The notes under the pieces are model-generated. The model searched no databases and was not told where the DNA came from. It was given only the letters and a program-made list of their open reading frames with translations. This document shows positions 1 to 10,591 of a stretch of DNA of 64,000 nucleotides, piece after piece. The stretch covers positions 1 through 64,000 of the forward strand of contig JALWMK010000122.1 of assembly GCA_027083925.1 (NCBI GenBank), read 5' to 3'. This stretch comes from Sedimenticola sp. GTDB taxonomy: Bacteria > Pseudomonadota > Gammaproteobacteria > Chromatiales > Chromatiaceae. How positions within the stretch are numbered: the stretch's first letter is position 1; each line of letters begins with the position of its first letter. The translations under genes and the position numbers were made by a program.

Positions 1-349
1 ACGATTCTTGAAATCGATGGCGACAGTTACAGGAGGAAACACCAGAAAAAATCATAATCAATCCCCCATACTCAACCGGCCATCATAATTGTCGCCAAAC
101 CGGTCAAGATAATTGACGCCGAACAATCCGCTCCTGCAGGCCCGGCGTCCTGAATGTACAGACATCCGATTGCCGGAGTTATAACCCCAATACCATTCCA
201 GCAGTTTTTTGGCCGGAATGACATGGTTTTGGCTTAGAGATTTGTAATATTTCGTTACATCCATCTGTGCCATTGTACAAAATGTTACGACGGTTCATTA
301 CAAAAGCACCCTGGCCCAAGCAACAAAGGCTTGTCCATCCGTCATTTAT

Positions 350-515
350 TATAGGGCACCTCTATTAATTCATGATTGGCATCTACGCACATGAGGGCAG
401 CGATAACTTCGTTGAAAATCTTGCAAATAGCCTGCTATTTGCTGCGATCTTCGCCTTGTTCTCACTGCCCTCATGCACGAATCTGCTCAAACAGAATTAA
501 TAGAGGCGCCCTATA
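350..515. mobile_element. MITE-like element, copy 1 (166 bp, internally deleted relative to copy 2)
   Basis: Terminal inverted repeats TATAGGGCACCTCTATTAATTC / GAATTAATAGAGGCGCCCTATA (21/22 matching); near-identical ends and core to 36499-36753. Confidence 0.8.
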
Positions 516-587
516 TTGGCACAGGTTGTGCTTACCCTATTCAGAATTCAGACAAACAAAAACAGCAAGGGATGGACAAGCCTGCCC

Positions 588-1121
588 ATGAGCGACCTGA
601 CTACCACCTTCGCCGACGCCATTTCCACACCGGAATCCCTCTCCAGCCGGGAGGTTCGCTTCCAGGCGCTGTTCGGGAAATACATGAACGACCTGTTCCG
701 CTACGCCTACTGGCTGGTACATGACAAGGCCGTTGCTGAAGACCTGGTGCAAGAAACCATGCTGCGGGCCTGGAAGTCCATGGACAGGCTGCAAAAGCCT
801 GAAGCCGCCAAAGGCTGGCTGATCACCATCCTGCGCCGGGAGAACGCCCGCCGCTTCGAACGTTTTCAACCTCAGTTCAGCGCCATGCCGACCGAAGCCC
901 TGGTGGATGGCCACCGGGACTACGACACTTCTACCGAAGCCTTCGTCCTGCGCAACGCCATCGCCGAGCTGCCCGAAGACTACCGCGAACCCCTGCTGCT
1001 GCAGGTCATTCACGGCTATTCGCAAAAGGAAATTGCAGCAGAGCTGGGCATTTCCGTGGCGGGGGCCGGCACCAGGCTGTTCCGCGCCCGCAAGAAGCTG
1101 CGGGCGCTGGTAGAACCCTGA
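588..1121 (+). CDS. RNA polymerase sigma factor, sigma-70/ECF family
   Basis: ORF 516..1121; likely start at internal ATG 588 (MSDLTTTF). Sigma region 2 (YAYWLVHDKAVAEDLVQETMLRAWKS) and region 4 (ELPEDYREPLLLQVIHGYSQKEIAAELGISVAGAGTRLFRARKKL). Confidence 0.9.
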   Translation: MSDLTTTFADAISTPESLSSREVRFQALFGKYMNDLFRYAYWLVHDKAVAEDLVQETMLRAWKSMDRLQKPEAAKGWLITILRRENARRFERFQPQFSAMPTEALVDGHRDYDTSTEAFVLRNAIAELPEDYREPLLLQVIHGYSQKEIAAELGISVAGAGTRLFRARKKLRALVEP

Positions 1122-1132
1122 CCTGAATTCAC

Positions 1133-1152
1133 CCTGAATCCACGGGTTCAGA
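1133..1152. repeat. Short palindromic repeat, copy A (CCTGAATC-CACG-GGTTCAGA)
   Basis: Imperfect copy of the intergenic CCTGAAYC-N4-GATTCAGG hairpin found five times in the window. Confidence 0.6.
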
Positions 1153-1224
1153 TTAACCATAAGACTTTTTCCCTCTTCTCAGGCATGTTAGCCTTGGCGG
1201 AAACTCACCGCCCGGAGTCATGAC

Positions 1225-1707
1225 ATGCCCTCATTCGACATCGTTTCCGAAGTAGACCTGCAGGAAGTGCGCAATGCTGTGGATCAGGCCAACCGCGTGA
1301 TCGAAACCCGCTTTGATTTCAAGGGCGTGGATGCCAACTTCGAGCACAAGGAAAACGAGATCACACTCAAGGCAGCGCAGGAATTCCAGCTGCAACAGAT
1401 GCTGGACATCCTGCGTGAAAAATTGGCCAGGCGCGGCGTGGACGTGAAAGCCATGGACATCAAGGATCCGCAAACCAGTCTCAACGCCACCCGCCAGCAG
1501 ATCATCATCCAGCAGGGCATCGAATCCGATGCGGCGAAGAAGATCGTGAAGGAGATCAAAGCGGCCAAGCTCAAGGTGCAGGCCCAGATCCAGGGTGACC
1601 AGGTGCGCGTCACGGGCAAGAAACGCGACGACCTGCAACAGGTCATCACCCTGCTCAAGGAAAAGGACTACGGCCTGCCCCTGCAGTTCAAGAACTTCCG
1701 CGACTGA
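1225..1707 (+). CDS. yajQ: YajQ family cyclic di-GMP-binding protein
   Basis: MPSFDIVSEVDLQEVRNAVDQANRVIETRFDFKGVDA... is the YajQ/DUF520 N-terminus; full length 160 aa. Confidence 0.95.
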   Translation: MPSFDIVSEVDLQEVRNAVDQANRVIETRFDFKGVDANFEHKENEITLKAAQEFQLQQMLDILREKLARRGVDVKAMDIKDPQTSLNATRQQIIIQQGIESDAAKKIVKEIKAAKLKVQAQIQGDQVRVTGKKRDDLQQVITLLKEKDYGLPLQFKNFRD

Positions 1708-2138
1708 TGCCTGAACTGGACAGGGGAACGAAAGTCTACGCCGCCCTACTGGGCACACTGGTACTGGGGCTGATCTTTCTGGCCCTGTACGAACCACCCC
1801 AGGTGTCCCGCCTGAACGACAGGCTGGAAGCGGACGAGCAAATCGGCAGCTTTCCCTACGCCTTTCGCGTGCTGCGCATCAGCAACGGCATCGCCGTTAT
1901 GAGCACCCCGCGCTCCAGCGCCGTACCCGTGGCCCGGGTGCTGGACAAAATCTTCCCTGGCGTCGGCAACTCCGCCCCTGATTCCCCCCTGTTCCAGGAA
2001 ATGCAGGCAAAACTGGCCGACACCCAGAAACAAGCCAAAGCCATCGTCATGGAAGACCCGGAAATCAAACGGGTGCAGTGGGAGCTGGACAGGGACTGGC
2101 TCATGCAACAGGGTATCAGCCCCCTCGACACCCCGTAG
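1707..2138 (+). CDS. Hypothetical protein, one predicted N-terminal TM helix
   Basis: 143 aa, ATG overlaps the yajQ stop (tgATGc); TM helix VYAALLGTLVLGLIFLALY. Confidence 0.6.
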   Translation: MPELDRGTKVYAALLGTLVLGLIFLALYEPPQVSRLNDRLEADEQIGSFPYAFRVLRISNGIAVMSTPRSSAVPVARVLDKIFPGVGNSAPDSPLFQEMQAKLADTQKQAKAIVMEDPEIKRVQWELDRDWLMQQGISPLDTP

Positions 2139-2158
2139 AAATCCCCCGGCTCAGGCCA

Positions 2159-3610
2159 TCAACGCCGCCAGAACACCGGGCTGAGCAGCACCAGCAGGGT
2201 AAAGATCTCCAGACGCCCCAGCAGCATGGCGAAGCAGAGTATCCATTTGGCCGAATCATGCAGGCCGGCGTAGTTGGCACCGACATCGCCCAACCCCGGC
2301 CCCAGGTTGTTGATACTGGCGGCAACCGCAGAAAACGCCGTCATCAGATCAATGCCCGTGGCCGCCAGCATGAGATACATCATGATGAAGCTGGCAACAT
2401 ACAGGGCGAAGAACCCCCACACCGCCTCCACCACCCGCGGCGGAATGGTCTTGTCCCCCACCCGCACGGGTATCTGGGCATTGGGGTGCACCAGACGTGC
2501 GATTTCCCGCATCCCCTGCTTGATCAGCAACAGAAACCGGATCACCTTGATGCCGCCACCGGTGGAACCCGCACACCCACCCACGAAACTGGCAAATAAC
2601 AGCAAGATCGCAACAAATCCCGGCCAATTATGCCATTCTGCAGTAGTAAAGCCTGCAGTAGTACCAATGGAAACCGCTTGAAACAGGCCGTGCACAAAGT
2701 TTTCATGGAAGGTTTCATGGGTAGCGCTGAAATGCAGACCCAGAGTGGTCGCCAGCACCACCAGGGTCAGCAGCAACAAATAGAAGCGAAATTCAGAATC
2801 CTGCCAGTACACGCGCAGGCTTTTCTGCCGCACCACGGAAAAATGCAGGGCAAAATTGATCCCGGCAAGAAACATGAACACCACGCCGACCAGATAGATG
2901 GCGGTACTGTCGAAATAGCCCATGCTGGCGTCATGGGTGGAGAAGCCGCCAATGGCCACGGTGGAAAAGGCATGGCCCACGGCATCGAACACCGACATGC
3001 CTGCAAGCCAGTAGCCCAGGCCGCAAGCCACCGTAAGCCCCAGGTAGATGTACCACAAGGCCTTGGCGGTTTCGGTGATGCGGGGCGTGAGCTTGGAGTC
3101 TTTCATCGGCCCCGGGGTTTCCGCCCGGTACAGCTGCATGCCGCCAATGCCCAGCATGGGCAGTACCGCCACCGCCAGCACGATAATACCCATGCCGCCC
3201 AACCACTGGAGCTGCTGGCGGTAATAGAGGATGGATTTGGGCAGACCGTCCAGCCCCACGATGACCGTCGCGCCCGTAGTGGTGAGGCCGGATATGGATT
3301 CGAAAAATGCATCGGTAATGGACAAATGAGGATATTCCGCCAGCGCGAAAGGCAGGGCGCCAGTGGCGGAAAGCACGGTCCAGAACATCACCACTACCAC
3401 GAAGCCGTCCCGCAGGCGCAACTCCCGGTGCTGATGGCGAACCGGCAGCCAGCTCAGGGCGCCCACCACCAGGGTAATGCCGAAAGCAATCAGAAACGCC
3501 TGATATGCGCCGTCATCATACCCCAGGGAGACCACCAACGGCGGCAGCATGGTGACGCTGAACAGCATCAGCAGCAGCCCCAGGATGCGTTGCACGACGA
3601 ACAGATGCAT
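2159..3610 (-). CDS. trkH: TrkH family potassium uptake protein
   Basis: 483 aa polytopic protein with TrkH pore signatures (SGLTTTGATVIVGLDGLPKSILYYRQQLQWLGGMGIIVLAVAVLPMLGIGG; AGSTGGGIKVIR). Confidence 0.95.
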   Translation of the reverse strand: MHLFVVQRILGLLLMLFSVTMLPPLVVSLGYDDGAYQAFLIAFGITLVVGALSWLPVRHQHRELRLRDGFVVVVMFWTVLSATGALPFALAEYPHLSITDAFFESISGLTTTGATVIVGLDGLPKSILYYRQQLQWLGGMGIIVLAVAVLPMLGIGGMQLYRAETPGPMKDSKLTPRITETAKALWYIYLGLTVACGLGYWLAGMSVFDAVGHAFSTVAIGGFSTHDASMGYFDSTAIYLVGVVFMFLAGINFALHFSVVRQKSLRVYWQDSEFRFYLLLLTLVVLATTLGLHFSATHETFHENFVHGLFQAVSIGTTAGFTTAEWHNWPGFVAILLLFASFVGGCAGSTGGGIKVIRFLLLIKQGMREIARLVHPNAQIPVRVGDKTIPPRVVEAVWGFFALYVASFIMMYLMLAATGIDLMTAFSAVAASINNLGPGLGDVGANYAGLHDSAKWILCFAMLLGRLEIFTLLVLLSPVFWRR

Positions 3611-3636
3611 GCAGGGTTACTCCGGTTCCGTCCGCT

Positions 3637-5010
3637 TCACAGGAAGGTGATTCCAACCTGGAACAGCTTTTCCACATCGATAATGCGTCGCTTGTCCACC
3701 AGAAACAGGATTACATGATCTTCTGATTTGATGATGGTGTCGTGATGGGCGATGATCACCTCCTCACCCCGCACAATAGCACCGATGCTGGTTCCCTTGG
3801 GCAGTTTGAGGGCGCCAATGGCCCTTCCCACCACCCTGGACGAGTTGCTGTCGCCATGGGCGATGGCCTCAATGGCTTCCGCTGCCCCGCGGCGCAGGGA
3901 ATGCACCATAACCACATCCCCACGACGTACATGGGTAAGCAGGGTGCCAATGGTTGTCTGTTGCGGCGAAATGGCCACATCGATACTGCCGGCTTCCACC
4001 AGATCCACATAGGCAGCCCGGTTGATCAATGCCATCACGTTTTTTGCGCCCAGGCGCTTCGCCAGCATGGAGGAAAGGATATTGGCTTCATCATCGTTGG
4101 TAACGGCGCAGAAGACATCTGTCTCTTCGATATTTTCTTCCAGCAGCAGATCCTCATCCGCCGCATCACCATGCAGTACAATGGTGTGGCGCAACTGCTC
4201 GGCTGCGCTTGCTGCCCGCCCGGCATCCCGCTCGATGATCTTTACCCGGTAATCCTTTTCCAGGCGCTCGGCCAGACGGCGGCCGATGTTGCCACCCCCG
4301 GCAAAAATCAGCTTGCGATGGGGTTTTTCCTCTCGCCGCAACTCCTTCAGTACCGCCGGAATGTTTTCCGCCGCTGCAACGAAGAACACCTCATCCCCGT
4401 CCTGTAGAATAGTGTCACCCTCAGGCTGGATTGCCTGGCCTTCCCGGTAGATCGCAGCCACCCTGGCCTCACCGCCATGCAGGTGCTGGTTCAGCTCACG
4501 CAGCTCCTGTCCCACCAGCGGACCGCCCTCATAGGCGCGCACCGCCACCAACTGCACCAGGCCACCAGCAAAATTCAGCACCTGCAGGGCGCCGGGGTAT
4601 TTCAGCAGGCGCTGAATGTATTCGGTGACCAGTTCTTCCGGGCTGATCAGCACATCAATGGGCAAACCACGCTGGCTGAACAATGAGGGAAACTTGCTGT
4701 ATGTCGGCGCCCGCACCCGGGCGATCTTGCGTGGAGTGTGGAACAGGGTCCAGGCAACCTGGCAGGCGACCATATTGGTTTCATCGTTGTTGGTGACCGC
4801 GATGATCATTTCTGCATCGTCGGCGCCCGCCTGGGTGAGCACATCCGGGTGCGCCGCATAGCCCTGGATGGTGCGCAGATCCAGCTTGTCCTGCAAGGAC
4901 TGAAGCAGCCCCGCATCCCGGTCCACCACGGTAATGTCATTGGCTTCGCTGGCGAGATTGATGGCCACACTGGTGCCCACCTGCCCGGCGCCGAGAATAA
5001 TGATCTTCAT
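3637..5010 (-). CDS. trkA: Trk system potassium transporter TrkA
   Basis: [30 protein letters not shown]...; duplicated Rossmann (RCK) domains, second [14 protein letters not shown]. Confidence 0.96.
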   Translation of the reverse strand: MKIIILGAGQVGTSVAINLASEANDITVVDRDAGLLQSLQDKLDLRTIQGYAAHPDVLTQAGADDAEMIIAVTNNDETNMVACQVAWTLFHTPRKIARVRAPTYSKFPSLFSQRGLPIDVLISPEELVTEYIQRLLKYPGALQVLNFAGGLVQLVAVRAYEGGPLVGQELRELNQHLHGGEARVAAIYREGQAIQPEGDTILQDGDEVFFVAAAENIPAVLKELRREEKPHRKLIFAGGGNIGRRLAERLEKDYRVKIIERDAGRAASAAEQLRHTIVLHGDAADEDLLLEENIEETDVFCAVTNDDEANILSSMLAKRLGAKNVMALINRAAYVDLVEAGSIDVAISPQQTTIGTLLTHVRRGDVVMVHSLRRGAAEAIEAIAHGDSNSSRVVGRAIGALKLPKGTSIGAIVRGEEVIIAHHDTIIKSEDHVILFLVDKRRIIDVEKLFQVGITFL

Positions 5011-6374
5011 CGCCGATCCTTGATCTCGATCCCGACACCGCGCAGTTTGCGGTACAGATGGGTGCGCTCCATGCCCACTTCCTGGGCCATTTTGCTCACA
5101 TTGCCGTCGTGCTTGTCCAGTTGGTATTCGAGATACACCCGCTCGAAATCCTCCCGCGCCTTGCGCAACGGCTGGTCAAAGGAAATGCCGGGAAGGCCGG
5201 TCTGGACAGATTCGCTTTTCATCCCCCCCATGGCGGTTTCCACATCTTCCTGGGTGATCTCATCACCAGCTCCGAGGATCAGCACCCTTTGCACCAGGTT
5301 GCGCAGCTCCAGAATATTGCCGTGCCAGTCATGGTTGCGCAGCAGGTTTTGTGCGCTGACGCTAAAATGCCGGTAGGGGAGCTTCTCGTGGGTAACGAAA
5401 TAGTCCACATAGTAGTTGAGCAGCTCCGGCACATCTTCCCGGTGCTCCCGCAGGGGCGGTATTTCCAGCGGCACCACGTTCAGGTGGTAAAACAGGTCTT
5501 CCCGAAAATTCCCGGCGCTTACCTCTACCTGCAAATCCTTCTGGGTGGCGGCAATGACGCGGATATCCACTTTCACCGGCTCACTGCCCCCGACACGCAG
5601 GAATTCACCTGTCTCAAAGGCGCCTGCCAGCTGTGCCTGGGACTCCAGATCCATATCTGCAATTTCGTCCAGAAACAGGGTGCCGCCATTGGCCTGCTCC
5701 AGGCGGCCATAATGAATTTTGTCATGTTGTTCGCTACCGAAAAACTCCAGGGAGAAGTTACCCCTGGCGGTAGCGCCCACGCTGACATCGATAAAGGGGC
5801 GCTCCTTGCGGCTGCTCTGGGCATGCAGGTAACGGGCAAAAGTTTCCCGGCCACTGCCTGCCTCGCCGGAAATCAGCACCCAGGTGTCGTGCTGGGCGAT
5901 GCGCTTGATCTGCTCGCGCAGGCGCTGCATTACCTGGCTGTGCCCCACTGGCTCCATGATGGGGCGGAAATGCCGCCGCAGGCCGACGTTCTCCATCACC
6001 AGACGCTCGGTTTCCAGGGCGCGCTCTACAGTGAGCAGCAACTTGGCCAGGGACAGGGGCTTTTCGAGGAAATCGTAGGCTCCCAGGCGAGTGGCCTCTA
6101 CTGCAGTCTCCACCGTACCGTGACCGGACATGATGATTACCGGGCAGGGCAGACCATCCCCCTCCGACCATTCCTTGAGCAGACTGATGCCGTCAGTATC
6201 CGGCATCCAGATATCCAGCAGAATCAGATCCGGACGCCGCCCACGCAGCGCCACTCTTGCCGCCTCCCCATTCTCCGCCAGGCTTACGCCATAGCCTTCA
6301 TCTTCCAGGATATCCTTGACCGAATCCCGGATATCCGGCTCGTCATCCACTACCAGGATGAAAGGTGAACTCAT
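5007..6374 (-). CDS. ntrX: Sigma-54-dependent response regulator NtrX
   Basis: Receiver domain ([34 protein letters not shown]), AAA+ sigma-54 domain with degenerate Walker A, Fis HTH; adjacent to ntrY. Confidence 0.9.
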   Translation of the reverse strand: MSSPFILVVDDEPDIRDSVKDILEDEGYGVSLAENGEAARVALRGRRPDLILLDIWMPDTDGISLLKEWSEGDGLPCPVIIMSGHGTVETAVEATRLGAYDFLEKPLSLAKLLLTVERALETERLVMENVGLRRHFRPIMEPVGHSQVMQRLREQIKRIAQHDTWVLISGEAGSGRETFARYLHAQSSRKERPFIDVSVGATARGNFSLEFFGSEQHDKIHYGRLEQANGGTLFLDEIADMDLESQAQLAGAFETGEFLRVGGSEPVKVDIRVIAATQKDLQVEVSAGNFREDLFYHLNVVPLEIPPLREHREDVPELLNYYVDYFVTHEKLPYRHFSVSAQNLLRNHDWHGNILELRNLVQRVLILGAGDEITQEDVETAMGGMKSESVQTGLPGISFDQPLRKAREDFERVYLEYQLDKHDGNVSKMAQEVGMERTHLYRKLRGVGIEIKDRR

Positions 6375-8554
6375 AACCCCCTTGCTCCTTCTGTTACCTG
6401 TGCATACTTGGCTGGCAGACGCAGGATAAACCTGGCGCCCCCTTGTGTGCGGTTTTCCGCACGAATATTGCCACCATGTTCCTCTACAATTTTCTTCACA
6501 ATCGCCAATCCCAGACCTGTACCCTTTTCCTTGCGGGTTACATAGGGTTCAAACAATTGTTCGGCATCTTCTTCCTGAAAGCCGCTTCCATTATCCTCCA
6601 CCACAATCTCCAGGAACAAGGCTTCCTGATCCCGGGGCTGATAAACACCGGTGCTGACGTAGATCTCGGGTTTTTCAGCATCCTGCTGTGCCTCCTGCGC
6701 GTTCTTGATCAGATTATGCACTACCTGACGAAATCTTACCGGATCAACTTCCACCCTCACCCCGGAAGCGCCAGGCTTGAACTCCAGAGTGCTGCCATAC
6801 AGCGCCAGCACATCGGCCACAAACTCATCCGCCAGCAACGGCTGGGCATTCAGATGCGAGGGCTTCGCGTAGTCGGAAAAGGCGTTTACCATGGATTTCA
6901 TGGCTTCCACCTGATTGACAATAGTGCGTGTGGCGCTGTCCAGTACCTTACGGTCATCTTCCGGCAGCTTGTCCAGATATTTTCGCCGCAGACGCTCGGC
7001 AGACAGCTGAATCGGCGTCAGTGGATTCTTGATTTCATGGGCCAGCCGCCGCGCCACCTCGCCCCAGGCCGCATCACGTTGCGCCTTGATCAAGGTAGTT
7101 ACATCATCGAACACCACCACGCAGCCAATCTCACTGCTTTTTACCACTTTCAGGCGGGTGTATCCACAGATCAGGAATTGCCGCCCCTTGGGCCGGTTCA
7201 GCACCAGTTCCTTGCGCCGGTCCTGTTCCCCGGTTTCCATGGTGCAGGCAAGCAGTCCGACAAAGGCTTCCAGTTCGGGATAGTCTTTGGCCAGCTGGTC
7301 GAAGGGCCGACCGATATAGCGGGCCACATCTGCGTCCAGTATCTGCTCCGCAGCACGGTTGGCGGTACGCAGATGGCCATTTGCATCCACAGCCACCACG
7401 CCGGTGGAAAGGTGATGCAACACCGCTTCCAGATATTCACGCTGAAACTCCAGCTCCTGCTTGCTTTGCTCCGCCACATCCCGTGCCTGGGCCAGCCGCC
7501 GGGTCATGGCATTAAAGGATGCCACCAGAAAACCCAGTTCACCATGATACCTGGGCACCGGTATCTGCCCGTCCAGCTCGCCATCGGCAATGGCGCGAGT
7601 GCCTTCAGCGATGGCCTGAATGGGGGCTACCATGCGCCGGGAAGTATAGAATGCCGCCCAAACGGCGGCAAACACGCTCACCAGCAACACCAGAGACAGG
7701 GCCAGAAGGAAGCTGAATTTGATAGATTCACGCAGATAGGCCCGCTGCCGGTAGGCAGCATAGGCGCTCTGCACGTTTTCGCTGAGTTCGCTGATGCGTT
7801 CCGAAGTTGGAAAAATCGCCTGGAAGATCAGCCCCCGGGACAAATCCGCCACCAGGGTACGAATATACAGTTCGCCAGATTCTCCGTAAGACATGAACTG
7901 CACATAGTTCTTGCCGCTCACCACCTGCTGCAGAATCAAGGGATCCGGCGCGTTGGGAACCAGCACTTCGGGATTGATATGGCTGGAAGCCAGGATTTCA
8001 CCCTGGGGCGTGGCCAGCGCTACCTCTGTTGCACCGGAACGGGCACGCAAATCGCTCAGGGCCAGGGTCAGCGCCGTCTGGGAGCTGTCGTCGATATTCT
8101 CAAGCATCTGCTCTGAATAACGCAACAGCAGACGCTTGTTCATATTGAGGGTCGCCTGGTTCAGCTCCAGGGCATCCACCATGGCGGAATCGATCTGCAC
8201 ATTGAACCAGCTGTCGATGCCCTGCATCAAAAACTGCAGGGAGTAATAATAGACAATGCCTGCAGGGGCAATACCCAGCAACACAAACATCATCACCATG
8301 CGCGCCATGAGCCGCGCACCGGCTTCATTGCGCCGGTAGTCGCGCAGCAGGCGCGCCAAGTTCAGGGTGACGACAATGGAAAGCGCCACCAGGCCGATGA
8401 CGATAAACACCAGCAGGGGAATAAACCAGCGGCTCAGTTCTTCAGATTTCAGTACCGCGCCACTGAGAAAATGCAGCGCAAACAACAGCAGCAGCAACAG
8501 CAGGGCAACCGCCCATGCCCCGGATTTCCAGGCCTTCAGGGTTGCAACCGCCAT
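6371..8554 (-). CDS. ntrY: Sensor histidine kinase NtrY
   Basis: TM segments, HAMP, PAS, H-box VARRLAHEIKNPLTPIQLSAERLRRKY, ATPase NG and GTGLGLAIVKKIVEEHGG. Confidence 0.92.
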   Translation of the reverse strand: MAVATLKAWKSGAWAVALLLLLLLFALHFLSGAVLKSEELSRWFIPLLVFIVIGLVALSIVVTLNLARLLRDYRRNEAGARLMARMVMMFVLLGIAPAGIVYYYSLQFLMQGIDSWFNVQIDSAMVDALELNQATLNMNKRLLLRYSEQMLENIDDSSQTALTLALSDLRARSGATEVALATPQGEILASSHINPEVLVPNAPDPLILQQVVSGKNYVQFMSYGESGELYIRTLVADLSRGLIFQAIFPTSERISELSENVQSAYAAYRQRAYLRESIKFSFLLALSLVLLVSVFAAVWAAFYTSRRMVAPIQAIAEGTRAIADGELDGQIPVPRYHGELGFLVASFNAMTRRLAQARDVAEQSKQELEFQREYLEAVLHHLSTGVVAVDANGHLRTANRAAEQILDADVARYIGRPFDQLAKDYPELEAFVGLLACTMETGEQDRRKELVLNRPKGRQFLICGYTRLKVVKSSEIGCVVVFDDVTTLIKAQRDAAWGEVARRLAHEIKNPLTPIQLSAERLRRKYLDKLPEDDRKVLDSATRTIVNQVEAMKSMVNAFSDYAKPSHLNAQPLLADEFVADVLALYGSTLEFKPGASGVRVEVDPVRFRQVVHNLIKNAQEAQQDAEKPEIYVSTGVYQPRDQEALFLEIVVEDNGSGFQEEDAEQLFEPYVTRKEKGTGLGLAIVKKIVEEHGGNIRAENRTQGGARFILRLPAKYAQVTEGARGL

Positions 8555-9084
8555 TCATATACCTTGCTGCTCAAATGCCAACCGGGGGAAAGATAGGCAC
8601 GCGGGCGCAAGGGCAAAGGCAAAGCGCCGATGTCATGGACGGTCTGGACTTCGACCAGGTAGAAAACCCCTTTTTTCAATGCCCTGGCGGGAATGATTTT
8701 TTTCCCTTTCAGATCTCCCAACGCCACCAGCGCCGCATCCCGGGTGGCAAAGCGGCGCCGAACCCCCGCATCTGAGTCCAGCATTTCGTATTCTTCCGCC
8801 AGGGGATGATAACTGAGCTGTCTGCGAATCTTTTTCTTTACCAGGGCGCTGCGCCAGAAAGAAGCGTCCTCGTGGTTGATGACCACTTCGGTTTCGAAGG
8901 TCAGGGGGACGCCGTTTTCCAGGGCTTCTTCCATGATCCCGCTTAACCGGTAGTTTTGTAGCAGATCCAGAACGATCCAGCCGTTTTCCTCACCAATAGC
9001 CACGGCTTTGTAGGAAATACCAGCAGCATGCGCTGGCGCGAGAAACGCGCCACAGAAGATCAGCACGCAGCAGCGCACCAGCAC
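8536..9084 (-). CDS. DUF4390 domain-containing protein
   Basis: Secretory N-terminus (VLVRCCVLIFCGAFLAPAHA) and DUF4390-like body; position between rsmB and ntrY. Start chosen at GTG 9084 after the rsmB stop; the ORF track extends to 9192. Confidence 0.75.
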   Translation of the reverse strand: MLVRCCVLIFCGAFLAPAHAAGISYKAVAIGEENGWIVLDLLQNYRLSGIMEEALENGVPLTFETEVVINHEDASFWRSALVKKKIRRQLSYHPLAEEYEMLDSDAGVRRRFATRDAALVALGDLKGKKIIPARALKKGVFYLVEVQTVHDIGALPLPLRPRAYLSPGWHLSSKVYEWRLQP

Positions 9085-9085
9085 T

Positions 9086-10591
9086 TCATGTCCCCTGCTT
9101 TTCCAATAATGCGTAATAAAATCCATCGGTCTCCAGCGTATCCGGCAACAGCTGCAAGCCGTGATGCATGTTGATGCCCGTGCGGGATGCAAGCATAACA
9201 GCCCTTGCGTCCTCGTGTTCCCTTAAAAAGGCGCTGATCTGTTCATCGTTTTCCTGCGGCAGCAGGGAACAGGTGACATACAGCAATCTGCCACCCGGTT
9301 TCAGCAATGGCCACTGGGCCACAAGAATCTCTTTTTGCCGCAGCACCAACGCTTCCACGTCTCCGGGCCGACGCAACAACTTGATATCCGGGTGCCGCCG
9401 CATAACCCCGGTGGCGGTACAGGGGGCATCCACCAGAATGCGGTCATAGGCAGCAGTTCTGGCCCAGGCTCCTTCCGGCCTGGATGCATCCCCGACAACC
9501 AGTTGGGGGCTGAACCCCAGACGCTGCATATTCTCCGCCACCCGCGCCAACCGCTGTTCATCCACATCCAGGGCGGCCAACTCCAGATCCGGCGTATGTT
9601 CCAGCAAATGTCCGGTTTTTCCACCCGGCGCGGCACAGGCATCGAGCACCCGCATGCCGGGCCGGGCAGCCAGCATAAAGGCGGCCAGCTGCGCACCGGC
9701 ATCCTGCACCGAGACCTGTCCGTTGCCAAACCCCGGCAAGCGGGAAACGGCTACCGGTTTTTCCAGCATCAGGGCAGACGAAATTCCGGCCACAGGCTCA
9801 CCTCTGAGCTTTCCGTCAGCCAGCTCGGATACATATTCCGACAATTCACACCGCTGCAGGTTCACGCGCAAGGTGAAAGGAGGGCGCAACTGCAGGCCTT
9901 TCAGCACCGCTTCCGCCTGTTGCGGCCAAGCCTTGTATATGGCATCCACCAGCCATCGGGGCTGGTTATAACGAACTTCGGGGGAATTCTGCCCCTCGAT
10001 TTTCTCCGTCAGTTGCCGGCACTCGCGCTGAAAACGCCTGAGCGTGCCATTGATCACGGCCACCGCCCATTTCTTTTTCAACAGCCGTGCTGCACCTGCA
10101 GTCGCCCCAATCGCCGCATAAGCCGGGATACGCGTAAAAACAATCTGATACAAGCCAGTCAGCAGCAGCGCATGAATGTCCTGATCCTTTTTCTTCATCG
10201 GCTGCCTGAGCAGCTGCGCAGCAATGGCATCGAGAAAAAAATATTCCCTGCAGACACCATAGGCCAGCTCCGCCAGCAGTGCACGGTCGCGCTCTGCCAG
10301 TTGTGGCTGATGCACCCGCAGCGCCTCGGTGAGTGAATGCCCATGCAAGACATCCGCCAGCACCAGGCCAGCCCTGCTTCTGAGGACTGCACCGTCGTGG
10401 CCTTTCTCAAGGTTTCCGGCTTTGCCCCGCCATGGCGCGCCAGATGTATTCCGGGTCGATGGCCTAGCCAAGAAGAATCCCCTGAATGTTCTGGGAATTG
10501 ATAAAATCCCGGGCTTCCATGGCGCGTTTGCCGGGCATCTGCAGACGGGTGATGCGCAACAATCCGCTTCCGCTGGAAACATCCACGCCAT
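9086..10591 (-). CDS. rsmB: 16S rRNA (cytosine(967)-C(5))-methyltransferase RsmB
   Basis: NusB-like N-terminus and RsmB motifs VLDACAAPGGKTGHLLEH, ILVDAPCTATGVMRRHPDIK, YVTCSLLPQENDEQI. True start is internal (roughly 10.4 kb) because the ORF extends into fmt. Confidence 0.92.
   Translation of the reverse strand: MAWMFPAEADCCASPVCRCPANAPWKPGILSIPRTFRGFFLARPSTRNTSGAPWRGKAGNLEKGHDGAVLRSRAGLVLADVLHGHSLTEALRVHQPQLAERDRALLAELAYGVCREYFFLDAIAAQLLRQPMKKKDQDIHALLLTGLYQIVFTRIPAYAAIGATAGAARLLKKKWAVAVINGTLRRFQRECRQLTEKIEGQNSPEVRYNQPRWLVDAIYKAWPQQAEAVLKGLQLRPPFTLRVNLQRCELSEYVSELADGKLRGEPVAGISSALMLEKPVAVSRLPGFGNGQVSVQDAGAQLAAFMLAARPGMRVLDACAAPGGKTGHLLEHTPDLELAALDVDEQRLARVAENMQRLGFSPQLVVGDASRPEGAWARTAAYDRILVDAPCTATGVMRRHPDIKLLRRPGDVEALVLRQKEILVAQWPLLKPGGRLLYVTCSLLPQENDEQISAFLREHEDARAVMLASRTGINMHHGLQLLPDTLETDGFYYALLEKQGT

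Noticed and set aside
58-273. 71-aa minus-strand ORF at the window edge
   Set aside because: Could be a real gene fragment but no domain, no neighbours and no family recognised; not called.
376-724. ORFs at 376-591 and 473-724 (MASTHMRA..., MHESAQTELIE...)
   Set aside because: Chance frames through MITE copy 1; the same peptides recur in copy 2 at 36521-36754.
6443-8116. 557-aa plus-strand ORF opposite ntrY
   Set aside because: Antisense to a complete NtrY with HAMP, PAS and kinase motifs; no recognisable domain.
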